Positions 16,140 through 24,466 of a stretch of 35,511 nt of DNA are shown one piece after another. The DNA is taken from contig CAYPJO010000013.1 of the NCBI GenBank assembly GCA_964411065.1, forward strand, positions 1 to 35,511. The letters are read 5' to 3'. The position numbers and the translations under genes were made by a program. The DNA comes from DYHD01 sp964411065. Its GTDB lineage: Bacteria > Nitrospirota > Thermodesulfovibrionia > Thermodesulfovibrionales > Dissulfurispiraceae. The notes beneath the pieces are model-generated. The model was not told the origin of the DNA, did no database searches, and saw nothing but the letters and a program-made list of their open reading frames with translations. Within the stretch, counting starts at the first letter, position 1; each line of letters starts with the position of its first letter.

Positions 16140-17555
16140 ATGAATGTAGGTAAAGTAGTCCAAGTAATTGGTGCGGTTGTTGATGTGGAATTCGAAAAAG
16201 AGATTCCTACTATACTTAATGCTATTAGAATAGATGAGCCAGGAGATCCTGCTAGAAATATTCCCGAAATACATTTAACCCTTGAGACCGCGCTTCAGCT
16301 TGGGGAAAAGAGGGTTAGAACAATTGCCATGGGTCCAACAGACGGACTTGTCAGAGGGATGAAAGCTGTAGATACAGGACAGCCCATAGCCGTTCCTGTA
16401 GGCAAGGCTGTGTTGGGTAGGATTATTAATGTAATAGGAGAACCTATAGACGAATTAGGACCTGTTAAAGCTGATGAGAAATGGCCTATCCATAGACCAG
16501 CCCCGGAATTCGCTGAACAAGTTGCTACCACTCAACAATTTGAGACCGGCGTTAAGGTATTTGACCTTCTAATCCCTTTTGTTAGAGGTGGTAAGATGGG
16601 CATGTTCGGTGGAGCGGGGGTTGGTAAGACAGTCGTAATTATGGAGATGATTCATAACATAGCTATGAAGCACGGTGGTGTCTCTGTCTTTGCTGGAGTC
16701 GGTGAGCGGACAAGAGAAGGTAATGACCTATATCTTGAGATGAAACATTCTGGTGTTTTACCAAATGTTGCTCTCATATACGGTCAGATGAATGAACCAC
16801 CTGGTGCAAGAGCAAGAGTCGGGCTTACTGCATTGACTGTTGCTGAGTATTTTAGAGATCAAGGTCAGGATGTTCTGATTTTTATAGACAATATCTTTAG
16901 ATATACATTGGCAGGTTCTGAGGTTTCAGCGTTACTTGGAAGGATGCCTTCAGCAGTTGGTTATCAACCTACATTGGGGACGGATATGGGTGCTTTGCAG
17001 GAAAGGATCACCACTACAAGCAAAGGTTCAATTACTTCAATGCAAGCTATATATGTTCCAGCTGACGACCTTACAGACCCTGCAGTTGCCACAGCCTTTA
17101 CTCATCTGGATGGTACAGTTGTTCTTTCAAGGCAGATAGCTGAGTTGGGTATTTATCCTGCTGTCGACCCTCTTGACTCCACATCAAGAATTCTCGATCC
17201 TAAGGTAGTGGGTGAACGCCATTATTCTGTTGCAAGAAGGGTTCAGAGTATTCTTCAAAGATATAAAGAGCTGCAGGATATAATTGCAATTCTTGGTATT
17301 GAAGAATTATCTGAAGACGACAAACTCCTTGTTGCAAGGGCAAGAAAAATTCAAAGATTTTTGAGCCAGCCATTCCATGTTGCAGAGACATTTACAGGTA
17401 CTCCGGGTAGATATGTAAAGCTTGAAGATACTATTAGAGGGTTTGAATTAATAGTGGATGGTCAATATGATGATGTTCCCGAACAAGCTTTCTATATGGT
17501 TGGTGCAATTGAGGAAGTTGAGGAAAAAGCAAGAAAGCTTGGCTGGAGCAGATAA
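16140..17555 (+). CDS. atpD: F1Fo ATP synthase subunit beta
   Basis: The 471-residue catalytic subunit. Walker A is GGAGVGKTV, the catalytic glutamate segment is GVGERTREGNDLY, and the adenine-binding and conserved loop regions (AGSEVSALLGRMPSAVGYQP, GIYPAVDPLDSTSR) are complete. The motif usually written DELSEED reads EELSEDD near 17301-17321, keeping the charge but not the first and sixth residues. A perfect AGGAGG at 16128-16133 precedes the ATG. The C-terminal domain is full length. Confidence 0.98.
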   Translation: MNVGKVVQVIGAVVDVEFEKEIPTILNAIRIDEPGDPARNIPEIHLTLETALQLGEKRVRTIAMGPTDGLVRGMKAVDTGQPIAVPVGKAVLGRIINVIGEPIDELGPVKADEKWPIHRPAPEFAEQVATTQQFETGVKVFDLLIPFVRGGKMGMFGGAGVGKTVVIMEMIHNIAMKHGGVSVFAGVGERTREGNDLYLEMKHSGVLPNVALIYGQMNEPPGARARVGLTALTVAEYFRDQGQDVLIFIDNIFRYTLAGSEVSALLGRMPSAVGYQPTLGTDMGALQERITTTSKGSITSMQAIYVPADDLTDPAVATAFTHLDGTVVLSRQIAELGIYPAVDPLDSTSRILDPKVVGERHYSVARRVQSILQRYKELQDIIAILGIEELSEDDKLLVARARKIQRFLSQPFHVAETFTGTPGRYVKLEDTIRGFELIVDGQYDDVPEQAFYMVGAIEEVEEKARKLGWSR

Positions 17556-17579
17556 AAATTATACTCAGGAGTCGAATAG

Positions 17580-17981
17580 ATGACTAACAAATTGCAATTA
17601 GATATAGTAACACCTTACGGGCAAGTGCTTTCTGAGGAAGTAGATGAAGTCTCTGCTCAAGGAACAGAAGGAGATTTCGGAGTCCTCGCTGGACATGTGC
17701 CTTTTGTGACAACCCTTAAAATAGGAATTTTATCATATAGAAAAGGGAACGTAACTGAATATGTTTTTGTCAATAGCGGATACGCAGAGGTTACTCCCGA
17801 TAAAGTAGTTATCATGGCAGACAGTGCCGAAAAAGCTGAGGATATCGATGTAGAGAGAGCAAAAGCATCTTTAAAAAGAGCTGAAGAAAGGTTGAAAAGA
17901 GCTGAAGAGATTGACTATGCCCGCGCTTTAGCTTCACTTGAAAGAGCTACCATAAGAATACAATTGGCTCAAAGGAGATAA
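17580..17981 (+). CDS. atpC: F1Fo ATP synthase subunit epsilon
   Basis: The 133-residue rotor subunit that binds gamma and can inhibit ATP hydrolysis. The N-terminal beta sandwich begins LQLDIVTPYGQVLSEEVDEV and contains GDFGVLAGHVPFVT; the C-terminal helical hairpin (about 88-133) is arginine- and glutamate-rich and complete. AGGAG at 17567-17571 supports the start. It is the last gene of the operon, followed by a strong terminator. Confidence 0.96.
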   Translation: MTNKLQLDIVTPYGQVLSEEVDEVSAQGTEGDFGVLAGHVPFVTTLKIGILSYRKGNVTEYVFVNSGYAEVTPDKVVIMADSAEKAEDIDVERAKASLKRAEERLKRAEEIDYARALASLERATIRIQLAQRR

Positions 17982-17995
17982 TTTTTAAAACCTAC

Positions 17996-18021
17996 AAAAA
18001 GGGGGGGTTGCCCCCCTTTTT
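17996..18021 (+). terminator. Rho-independent terminator after the atp operon
   Basis: An 11-bp perfect stem (AAAAAGGGGGG at 17996-18006 paired with CCCCCCTTTTT at 18011-18021) encloses loop GTTG, and its 3' arm ends in the T-run. It lies 15 bases after the atpC stop. It is by far the clearest terminator in the window and closes the atp transcript before aroD. Confidence 0.93.
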
Positions 18022-18054
18022 GTTTTGAGATTACTTAACAGAGGAATTTCTTGG

Positions 18055-18774
18055 ATGACTCCTAAATTAAAAGCTTTTTTAAATCTTTATCAACCTCCAC
18101 TTATTGCCTGCGTACTGGACGATAGGGATGTTCATGAAATCGTGGAGAATTCTATAGGTGTCGCTGAACTTATTGAGTTAAGGATAGATTTATTTGAAGA
18201 GATATCCCCAAAATATGTAGTAAAAATAGTTAAGAAAGCAAAAGAGAAGTTTAAGAAGCCTATCATAATTACTGTCAGGGATATTAGTGAAGGAGGGCAA
18301 AAATTTATACCTGACAGACTTTCACTTTATAAGGCTCTTCTGCCATTTGCAGATCTCGTTGATGTTGAGATTGGTTTTGAGAATTTATTAAAGGAGATAA
18401 AAAAGTACATTAAAGATATTACGAATGACAGAACTTTGGTGATAGGTTCTTACCATAATTTTGAACTTACACCATCAGATGACTATCTTAACAGCATTGT
18501 GGACAAGGCCACTTCATTAGGAGTAGACATAGTAAAAATTGCTGTTACCTCAAAGGATAGAAATGACCTAATAAGATTATCCTTGTTCACATTAAATCAC
18601 AAAGAGAAAGGTATTACGACTATGTCTTTGGGGAGGGAGGGGATGCCTTCAAGGATTATAGCGCCAATTTTTGGATCTCTCATTGTGTATGGTTATATCA
18701 GTAAACCCTATGCACCAGGTCAATTGTCCATTGGACAATTGACAGAACTTTTTAGATTACTTCATATCCGTTAA
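18055..18774 (+). CDS. aroD: Type I 3-dehydroquinate dehydratase
   Basis: A 239-residue enzyme of the shikimate pathway, converting 3-dehydroquinate to 3-dehydroshikimate through a Schiff base. The residues that define the family are present: ELIELRIDLFEE near the N-terminus, Glu105 in DVEIGF, His134 in IGSYHNF and the Schiff-base Lys161 in DIVKIAVTS. I start at ATG 18055, with GAGGAA about 8 bases upstream, rather than TTG 18025, which lies directly against the terminator hairpin. Its 3' end overlaps the convergent M16 gene by 18 bases. A perfect 11-bp inverted repeat lies in its last codons. Confidence 0.93.
   Translation: MTPKLKAFLNLYQPPLIACVLDDRDVHEIVENSIGVAELIELRIDLFEEISPKYVVKIVKKAKEKFKKPIIITVRDISEGGQKFIPDRLSLYKALLPFADLVDVEIGFENLLKEIKKYIKDITNDRTLVIGSYHNFELTPSDDYLNSIVDKATSLGVDIVKIAVTSKDRNDLIRLSLFTLNHKEKGITTMSLGREGMPSRIIAPIFGSLIVYGYISKPYAPGQLSIGQLTELFRLLHIR
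18719..18743. repeat. Perfect inverted repeat inside the 3' end of aroD
   Basis: GTCAATTGTCC (18719-18729) and GGACAATTGAC (18733-18743) are exact reverse complements separated by three bases. The stretch lies in the aroD reading frame and encodes a short QL..GQL duplication. It is 14 bases from the end of the convergent gene. It could fold into a strong hairpin near the 3' ends of both transcripts. Confidence 0.75.
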
Positions 18775-20151
18775 ATCGCCAATTTTTTCTTTATTGCCTA
18801 CAATTACAAGTAGATAATTGTCTAAATTAAGATATTTCAGAGCAGTCTTTTGCACAGATTCCTTAGTTATTTTATCTATGTATTCAGGGTATTTTTTAAT
18901 GAAATCATCACCAAGGTTGTAAAATTGCATTAAGGCAAGAAAGTCTGCTATCTTTCTGCCTGTATCAAGCCTTCTTGGAAAACTCCCGATAAGAAAAGCT
19001 TTAGCATCTTCGATTTCTTGATCTGATATAAGTTCCTTTTGCATTTTTTCTATCTCCTTTAGTATTTCTTTTATAGCTTCAGGGGCTGATTCATTTTTGG
19101 TCTGAACTTCTATAAAAAATTCGCCAGCCTCCTTGTTTGCACTGAAGGAGCTGTAAATTGAATAAGTAAGACCCATTTTATCTCTTATCGTTTTCATAAG
19201 CCTTGAGGCAAAGCCTCCACCACCGAGTATATAGTTCATTAACATAACATCATAATAATCAGGGTTGTCCCTGCTAATACCTTTATGACCTATTATAATA
19301 TTCGCCTGGGTTATATCTTTATTAATAAGGATTAAATTATTACTGCCTGTTAAGGTCTTATTCTTTTGATTTTCTCTCACTTTGCAAGCTTTTGTGATTT
19401 TCACGCTCTTTTCTCTTTTAAACCATTCTACAAAATATTTTTCCACTAAATTATTAATTTCCAATTCCGTGATATCACCTACAATAGAAATAATACTATT
19501 CTGAGGCAAATAGAATTCCTTATAAAATTTTACAAGGTCATCTCTTTCAATACTATCGATTAGCTCAATCTCACCTTCTACTATTCGTCCGTAAGGATGA
19601 CTTGGGAAGACCTTTTGGAGAAATATTTTTCTGGCAACAAAGGAAGGGTCCTCTTCGCGCTGCCTCAAAGTCCCTTTGATGATCTCCTTTTTCCTCTTTA
19701 ATTCATTTTCGGGGAAAGAAGGATTCAAGAGTATATCAGATAGAATTTCGAAGCCTTTTTCAACATCCTTTTTAAGAATAGAGAGAGTTATAGTAGTATA
19801 ATCTCTGTTTACAGATATATCGAGGGATGCTCCTAAGAATTCCAATTCTTCACTGATCTCGGAGGAAGATCTTTTAATGGTACCCTCTTTAAGCATTTTT
19901 GCAGTTAAATTAGCAACACCAGGTTTATATTCAATCTCATTCAAGGGAGAAGCTTTTATGAGAAGAGTTAAATTAATAATAGGTAAAGCTCTTCTCTCGA
20001 CGTGTAAAAGAGTTAAACCTTCTTCTGTAACTAACTTTTTGAAGTTTAAAGAAAAAGTTACTTTAGGAAATAAAAAAATACTTGTAACAATAATAAAAAA
20101 TATTAAAGGATATAGAATTAATGAAGAACTTTTATTTTTTATTTGAGCCAT
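18757..20151 (-). CDS. M16 family peptidase-like protein, zinc site lost (partner subunit)
   Basis: A 464-residue M16B protein with an N-terminal hydrophobic segment (about 10-33) likely to be a signal or anchor. At the position of the zinc motif HxxEH the sequence reads NLTAK, so it cannot bind the catalytic metal. The C-terminal half keeps the substrate-binding region with GGGGFASRLMKTIR and GLTYSIYSSF, the Arg/Tyr feature known from inactive partner subunits. It is encoded 15 bases after an active M16 gene, so I infer a heterodimeric protease like the MPP or bacterial M16B two-gene pairs. No clear Shine-Dalgarno sequence is visible. Confidence 0.88.
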   Translation of the reverse strand: MAQIKNKSSSLILYPLIFFIIVTSIFLFPKVTFSLNFKKLVTEEGLTLLHVERRALPIINLTLLIKASPLNEIEYKPGVANLTAKMLKEGTIKRSSSEISEELEFLGASLDISVNRDYTTITLSILKKDVEKGFEILSDILLNPSFPENELKRKKEIIKGTLRQREEDPSFVARKIFLQKVFPSHPYGRIVEGEIELIDSIERDDLVKFYKEFYLPQNSIISIVGDITELEINNLVEKYFVEWFKREKSVKITKACKVRENQKNKTLTGSNNLILINKDITQANIIIGHKGISRDNPDYYDVMLMNYILGGGGFASRLMKTIRDKMGLTYSIYSSFSANKEAGEFFIEVQTKNESAPEAIKEILKEIEKMQKELISDQEIEDAKAFLIGSFPRRLDTGRKIADFLALMQFYNLGDDFIKKYPEYIDKITKESVQKTALKYLNLDNYLLVIVGNKEKIGDLTDMK

Positions 20152-20166
20152 TTTTAACTTTAAAGA

Positions 20167-21489
20167 CTAAATAGTTCTTTTTATAGGAATTAAAACTCCA
20201 ACTGTTTTCCTATCTTCTATGAGATATTTATTGACAACTCTAACAATGTCTTCGGGTTTAATCTTTCTTATGCCTTCAAGATACTGATTAAGAAGATTCC
20301 GGTTGCCTAATAGTTCAAAAAGACCTGTGTAAAGCCCTCTTGAGAAGTTTGAGTCCTGTGCAAAGATAAAGGAAGACTCTATTTGATTTTTGACCCTTTC
20401 AATCTCTTTTTCAAGAGGTGGTTCCTTTTTTAGTTTTTCTATTTCTATCTCTATAGCCTTTTCAAGATCTTCTATCTTCTGTTCTGGTGAGGAAGTAGCG
20501 CCAATAAAGAAAAGAAAAGGATGTTTATAGAGTCCATAGTATTCTGCAAATATATTCAAAGCTATTCTTTTTTGGTAAACGAGCTCTCTATATAACCGTG
20601 AACTTTTACCCCCAGATAAAAGAATCGAGAGAACCTCCAGAGCATAACTATCTTCATGAGGAAATGATGGAGTATGATAAGCCAATAGAATATAAGGCAG
20701 TTCAGCCTCTTTTTTTAAGTAAAGCCTTTTAGGTCCTTTTTGCTCAGGTTCAATAGAATTAAAGGATTTATTTTGTAGATCCATTTGACAACGAGGTATT
20801 CCCCCAAACTTCTCTTTAATCTGTCTAAAAATTTCGGTGGAAGAAACATCTCCTGTGATGACAATAAAGGCGTTATCGGGACAATAGAATCTTTTGTAAT
20901 AGTAATAAAGGTCATCACGGGTTATAGAAGCGATGTCAGACATCCATCCTATTACAGGCCATCTATAGGAGCTAACTTTTAGAGCTGTTGCAATCACCTC
21001 TTCAAAAAGGGAGTTATGAGGGTCATCTTCGTATCTCATTCTTCTTTCTTCCATAACGACTTTTTTTTCTGATTCAACATCTTCCTGAGTTAATAATAAA
21101 TTGTTCATCCTGTCAGATTCGAGCTCGATGGATAAATAGACTTTAGAAGAAGGCAAAGTCTGGTAATACATTGTGTAATCCTTTGTTGTAAAAGCATTAT
21201 CTACTCCACCATTCCTTTGTATTATGTTTGAGAACTCCTTAGAACTATACTTTTTAGTCCCTTTAAACATCATGTGTTCTAACAAATGACTGATGCCTGT
21301 TTTGCCATGGGGCTCATCTTTTGACCCTACTCTATACCAAATTTGAAAAGTTGCTAGAGGAGTTTTGGTATCTTCGATGATTAAAACTTTCAAACCATTG
21401 TCGAGCTTATATTCATTAACAGAGGATTCTCCTGTTAATGAATATAACAAGAGAGCCAAAAATGTTATTAAAATAAAAACTATTTGCAT
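20167..21489 (-). CDS. M16 family zinc metallopeptidase (active subunit)
   Basis: A 440-residue M16B peptidase. A signal-peptide-like hydrophobic start (about 1-19) suggests export. The inverted zinc motif His68-x-x-Glu71-His72 (HLLEH) is intact, and the distal glutamate ligand lies in EKKVVMEERR (Glu147 or Glu148). The second domain carries SGGKSSRLYRELV. It is the first gene of a two-gene minus-strand unit with the zinc-less homologue downstream. Two 14-bp tandem palindromic repeats lie about 43 bases upstream of its ATG and may regulate it. Confidence 0.93.
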   Translation of the reverse strand: MQIVFILITFLALLLYSLTGESSVNEYKLDNGLKVLIIEDTKTPLATFQIWYRVGSKDEPHGKTGISHLLEHMMFKGTKKYSSKEFSNIIQRNGGVDNAFTTKDYTMYYQTLPSSKVYLSIELESDRMNNLLLTQEDVESEKKVVMEERRMRYEDDPHNSLFEEVIATALKVSSYRWPVIGWMSDIASITRDDLYYYYKRFYCPDNAFIVITGDVSSTEIFRQIKEKFGGIPRCQMDLQNKSFNSIEPEQKGPKRLYLKKEAELPYILLAYHTPSFPHEDSYALEVLSILLSGGKSSRLYRELVYQKRIALNIFAEYYGLYKHPFLFFIGATSSPEQKIEDLEKAIEIEIEKLKKEPPLEKEIERVKNQIESSFIFAQDSNFSRGLYTGLFELLGNRNLLNQYLEGIRKIKPEDIVRVVNKYLIEDRKTVGVLIPIKRTI

Positions 21490-21998
21490 ATTTAAAATTT
21501 AACAAAAAAAAGGTGATCAATACAATCAAAGAACATTCTATAGAAAACATTCTATAGAATATTTATTCAATAAGAATTTTAGACTCTAATATTAAAGTGT
21601 TACGCCAAGACGATAATGTCCTAATATACTAAAAAATTAAAATTTTCAACATTTGAATTGCTAACTGTCTTTTCTAAAAAGGGTGAGAGAGTATGAGCAG
21701 AAAGGCATCCTCATGATAAGGCAGAAGAAATTAAAGTGGTTGTATTTAATCATAGATTATCAGATAGAGAGTTAGCGAAGGGATATTTAAAAACTGTGAC
21801 ATTCGAATTCAGCAAAAAGTTATGACTTGAATGGGGAATAACAATTTCCTTAAGACTAAATTATATTTGAAAGACTTTATAGGATGTAATTTTATGAGAT
21901 GGTAAAATTTATCGAGTTTTTCACTATTATATGATATTATTATTTTTACCAGATTGTAACTAAATATTAGTCTCTACTACCGATATATTTGTTTGTCT
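21490..21998. other. Intergenic region between divergent M16 and PIG-L genes
   Basis: About 510 bases without an intact gene. It holds the tandem palindromic repeats at 21532-21559. A plus-strand stop-to-stop frame at 21697-21825 (42 codons, no ATG) reads like protein (for example NHRLSDRELAKGYLKTVTFE) and may be a gene remnant; I do not recognise it. The part from 21830 is AT-rich and probably contains the promoter of the downstream gene. Confidence 0.4.
21532..21559. repeat. Two exact tandem copies of a 14-bp palindromic element
   Basis: AACATTCTATAGAA occurs at 21532-21545 and again directly at 21546-21559. Each copy contains the perfect 10-bp palindrome TTCTATAGAA. The block lies 43 bases upstream of the minus-strand M16 gene start, where a promoter would be expected, so it could be a tandem operator. 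Confidence 0.7.
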
Positions 21999-22684
21999 AT
22001 GACTTCATTTTTCCTTGGGATCGAAAAAGTTTTAATTCTCTCACCCCATCCAGATGATGAGGCTTTAGGTTGTGGAGGTACTCTTTTAATATTAAAAAAC
22101 CGAGGGGTTTCTTCATCAATCATATATATCACCAATGGTGAAAGATTATATGGAGAAGCTTCAGAAGAGGTAGCCAGAAAAAGAATTAAAGAAGCCCATA
22201 ATGCTTGTAGGCTCTTAGGAGTTAGAGATCATAAGTTCTTGGGTTTACCAGATGGAAGTGTTAAAAATAATAAAGAGTTATTGTTGGAAAAGTCAGAACA
22301 GATAGTCCAAAATGAAAAGCCCGATTTAGTTTTTTCACCCTCTCCTATTGATTATCATCAGGACCATATAGCCACTGCTCAGGTCTCAATTGAGCTATGG
22401 AGGAATCTGAGATCTTTTAGGTTGGCATTCTATGAAATCTATAGTACTATAAATTTTAACTATTTAGTAGAAATTACCGAGCTTATTGATAAAAAAAGGG
22501 TATCATAATGAGTTATCATACAAGCCTTTATGGAAAACCAGAAGTCTATGTGCATGCTCTTTTAGGGCTTAATGCCCATATGTCACTCTTTACCCAAAAA
22601 AAGGGTTTTTACGAAGCTTTTAGAATAATTACATCTGTTGAAGACTCAATGAATTTACAAAGAGAACGATTTATTTATATTTGA
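21999..22684 (+). pseudogene. PIG-L/LmbE family deacetylase interrupted by a frameshift
   Basis: The first frame (ATG 21999 to stop 22506-22508) gives 169 residues with the zinc motif HPDDEALGCGG and the second conserved site PIDYHQDHIAT, ending at ...EITELIDKKRVS. The missing C-terminal quarter continues in the -1 frame to a stop at 22682-22684, with the family-like KPEVYVHALLGLNAHMSLF and GFYEAFRI. The frames change at a run of seven A (22491-22497); one extra A would restore a continuous protein of about 228 residues. PIG-L enzymes remove N-acetyl groups from sugars. The break may be a true mutation, transcriptional slippage or a sequencing error. No Shine-Dalgarno sequence is visible. Confidence 0.85.
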
Positions 22685-22752
22685 GGTAAAACTCTTTACT
22701 ACTCTGCTTTAGTTTTGCCCTTCTGACTATGCAAGCTCTTTATCTTCTTCGA

Positions 22753-22782
22753 GTTTGTTAAAAAGATGCTTTTTTAACAAAC
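22753..22782. repeat. Inverted repeat/hairpin, possible weak terminator
   Basis: GTTTGTTAAAAAG (22753-22765) and CTTTTTTAACAAAC (22769-22782) pair with one bulged base around loop ATG. It lies about 70 bases after the end of the PIG-L frame. The stem is AT-rich and no T-run follows, so terminator function is uncertain. Confidence 0.5.
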
Positions 22783-23199
22783 TGTAGCTTAAGAAAGTCG
22801 ACATGCGTGGTATAAAAGGTGATTATGTGTTTTACTAATAATTACTAATAATTAATAATTGCTTGATCATTTATTGCTTAGTTTTTTTCATAAATATTAT
22901 GACTGCTCGAAAACTTATTTTATTTAGATACCGGTCAGTAATTGCAGTTTTGTAAAAAAGAAATATAAATATCTGCTCAGACACTTAACTAATCAACATA
23001 TAAATTGAAATAAATTGAATAATAATGTTAGATGAAGGGGTATATACCTGCTGATCAATATGTGATAAAAATTAACCTGAAACTCGTTGATGTTATACCA
23101 ATGATTAATGGTTTAAATAAATTAGCTGAAAGGCTGTAAAATATAGCAGGATTTTATTTTTTATTTAAAATTCAAAATGTTTCCTTCCTCTCTCACGTA

Positions 23200-23228
23200 T
23201 TGTAATATTTTACCAAGTAAATTAAAAT
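23200..23228 (+). promoter_or_regulatory. Predicted promoter of the aminotransferase-serA operon
   Basis: TTGTAA (23200-23205) and TAAAAT (23223-23228) are spaced by 17 bp, predicting a start near 23235 and a leader of about 55 bases. GGAGG at 23275-23279 is the ribosome binding site of the following gene. Confidence 0.35.
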
Positions 23229-23289
23229 ATAAAACTAACCATAAAGATTTCTTATCTTAGATTTTTTTACAGATGGAGGTTATATTTTT

Positions 23290-24426
23290 ATGTTAAAACG
23301 TTATCTCTTAGCACCAGGGCCAACCCAAGTCCCTTCCGAAGTGCTTTTATCTATGGCAATGCCTATTTTACACCATAGATCTGTTGATTTTATCCCTATC
23401 TTAGATTCAGCTAAAAACGGACTGAAATGGCTCTATCAAACAAAAAACGATGTCTTAATCCTTTGCTCTACTGGAACAGGCGGCATGGTTGGAGCAGTTA
23501 ATAACTTTTTCAATAAAGGAGATAAGGTAATAGTCGTTAACGGCGGTAAGTTTGGCGAGAGATGGACAAAGATCTGCCAGGCTTATGGTCTTGATGTAGA
23601 TGAAATAGTGATTGAATGGGGTTATACAGTTAAGGCTGAGATGATTGAGGAAAAACTAAAAAGTGATCCAAATGTAAAAGGAGTCTTTATTCAAGCCTGT
23701 GAAACTTCTACAGGAGTCTATCATGATGTTGAAACAATAGGCAATATTGTTAAGAATTATGAAAATACTCTTTTTGTTGTTGATGCAATAAGTGCTCTCG
23801 TTGCTCACGATATTAAAACTGATGAATGGGGTATAGATATAATGATAGGTGGTTCGCAAAAAGGTCTCATGTTACCTCCAGGCTTAGCTTTTGTAAGTGT
23901 GAGCGAAAAGGCCTGGAGAAAAAATGAGACTTCAAAGATGCCGCGCTTTTATTTCAATTTCAAGAAAGAAAGAGAGAATCTCGCAAAAAATCAGACGAAT
24001 TTTACCTCCCCTGTTAGTCTAATAGTAGGATTAAATGAAGCCATCAGGATGCTACAAAAAGAAGGGCTCGAAAATGTCTTTAAAAGGCACTCTCGCCTTG
24101 CCTATGCAACCAGAGAGGCTATAAAAGAAATTGGATTAAATTTATTCTCAAAGGAATCTCCCAGCAATTCCGTTACAGCTGTAGAATCACCATTTGGGAT
24201 TGATGGACAGTTAATATATAAAACCTTGAGAGAGAGGTATTCAGTTACTGCAGCAGGTGGTCAGGATAAAGCTAAGGGCAAGATTTTTAGAATTGCACAT
24301 TTAGGGTATGCCGATACTTTTGATGTAATAACAGCTATAGCTGCTTTAGAGATGACATTGAAATTTCTTAACGTACCTGTTCAGCTTGGCAAAGGAGTTG
24401 CTAAAGCACAGGAATTGTTAATGTAA
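23290..24426 (+). CDS. Class V aminotransferase (serine/phosphoserine-type, alanine-glyoxylate aminotransferase family)
   Basis: A 378-residue PLP enzyme. The N-terminal APGPTQVPSEVL, the phosphate-binding STGTGGM, Asp165 in VVDAIS, which contacts the cofactor nitrogen, and Schiff-base Lys191 in GGSQKGLMLPPG are all present. It belongs to the alanine-glyoxylate/serine-pyruvate group, not to classical SerC. It directly precedes serA, so I infer it supplies the transamination step from 3-phosphohydroxypyruvate in place of SerC, as proposed for similar pairs in archaea and several bacteria. Glyoxylate aminotransferase activity is the alternative. Confidence 0.92.
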   Translation: MLKRYLLAPGPTQVPSEVLLSMAMPILHHRSVDFIPILDSAKNGLKWLYQTKNDVLILCSTGTGGMVGAVNNFFNKGDKVIVVNGGKFGERWTKICQAYGLDVDEIVIEWGYTVKAEMIEEKLKSDPNVKGVFIQACETSTGVYHDVETIGNIVKNYENTLFVVDAISALVAHDIKTDEWGIDIMIGGSQKGLMLPPGLAFVSVSEKAWRKNETSKMPRFYFNFKKERENLAKNQTNFTSPVSLIVGLNEAIRMLQKEGLENVFKRHSRLAYATREAIKEIGLNLFSKESPSNSVTAVESPFGIDGQLIYKTLRERYSVTAAGGQDKAKGKIFRIAHLGYADTFDVITAIAALEMTLKFLNVPVQLGKGVAKAQELLM

Positions 24427-24466
24427 ATAATTTATAATATAACTTCTTATGCAGAGTGAGGGGGCT

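Larger units (their letters stand above)
22685..23289. other. Intergenic region between PIG-L remnant and aminotransferase
   Basis: About 600 AT-rich bases with no convincing gene. It contains a hairpin at 22753-22782, short direct repeats of ACTAATAATT near 22836-22855, a small frame at 23032-23139 (35 residues, MKGYIPADQYVIKI...) with no Shine-Dalgarno sequence, and the likely promoter of the next operon. The small frame reads like protein and may be a remnant. Confidence 0.4.

Noticed and set aside
18025..18054. Longer aroD N-terminus from TTG 18025
   Set aside because: This start lies directly against the atp terminator and has no Shine-Dalgarno sequence; ATG 18055 has GAGGAA upstream and fits the family length.
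22836..22862. Short direct repeats ACTAATAATT resembling a repeat array
   Set aside because: Only two copies plus a partial, in low-complexity AT-rich DNA; no spacer structure, so not a CRISPR array.
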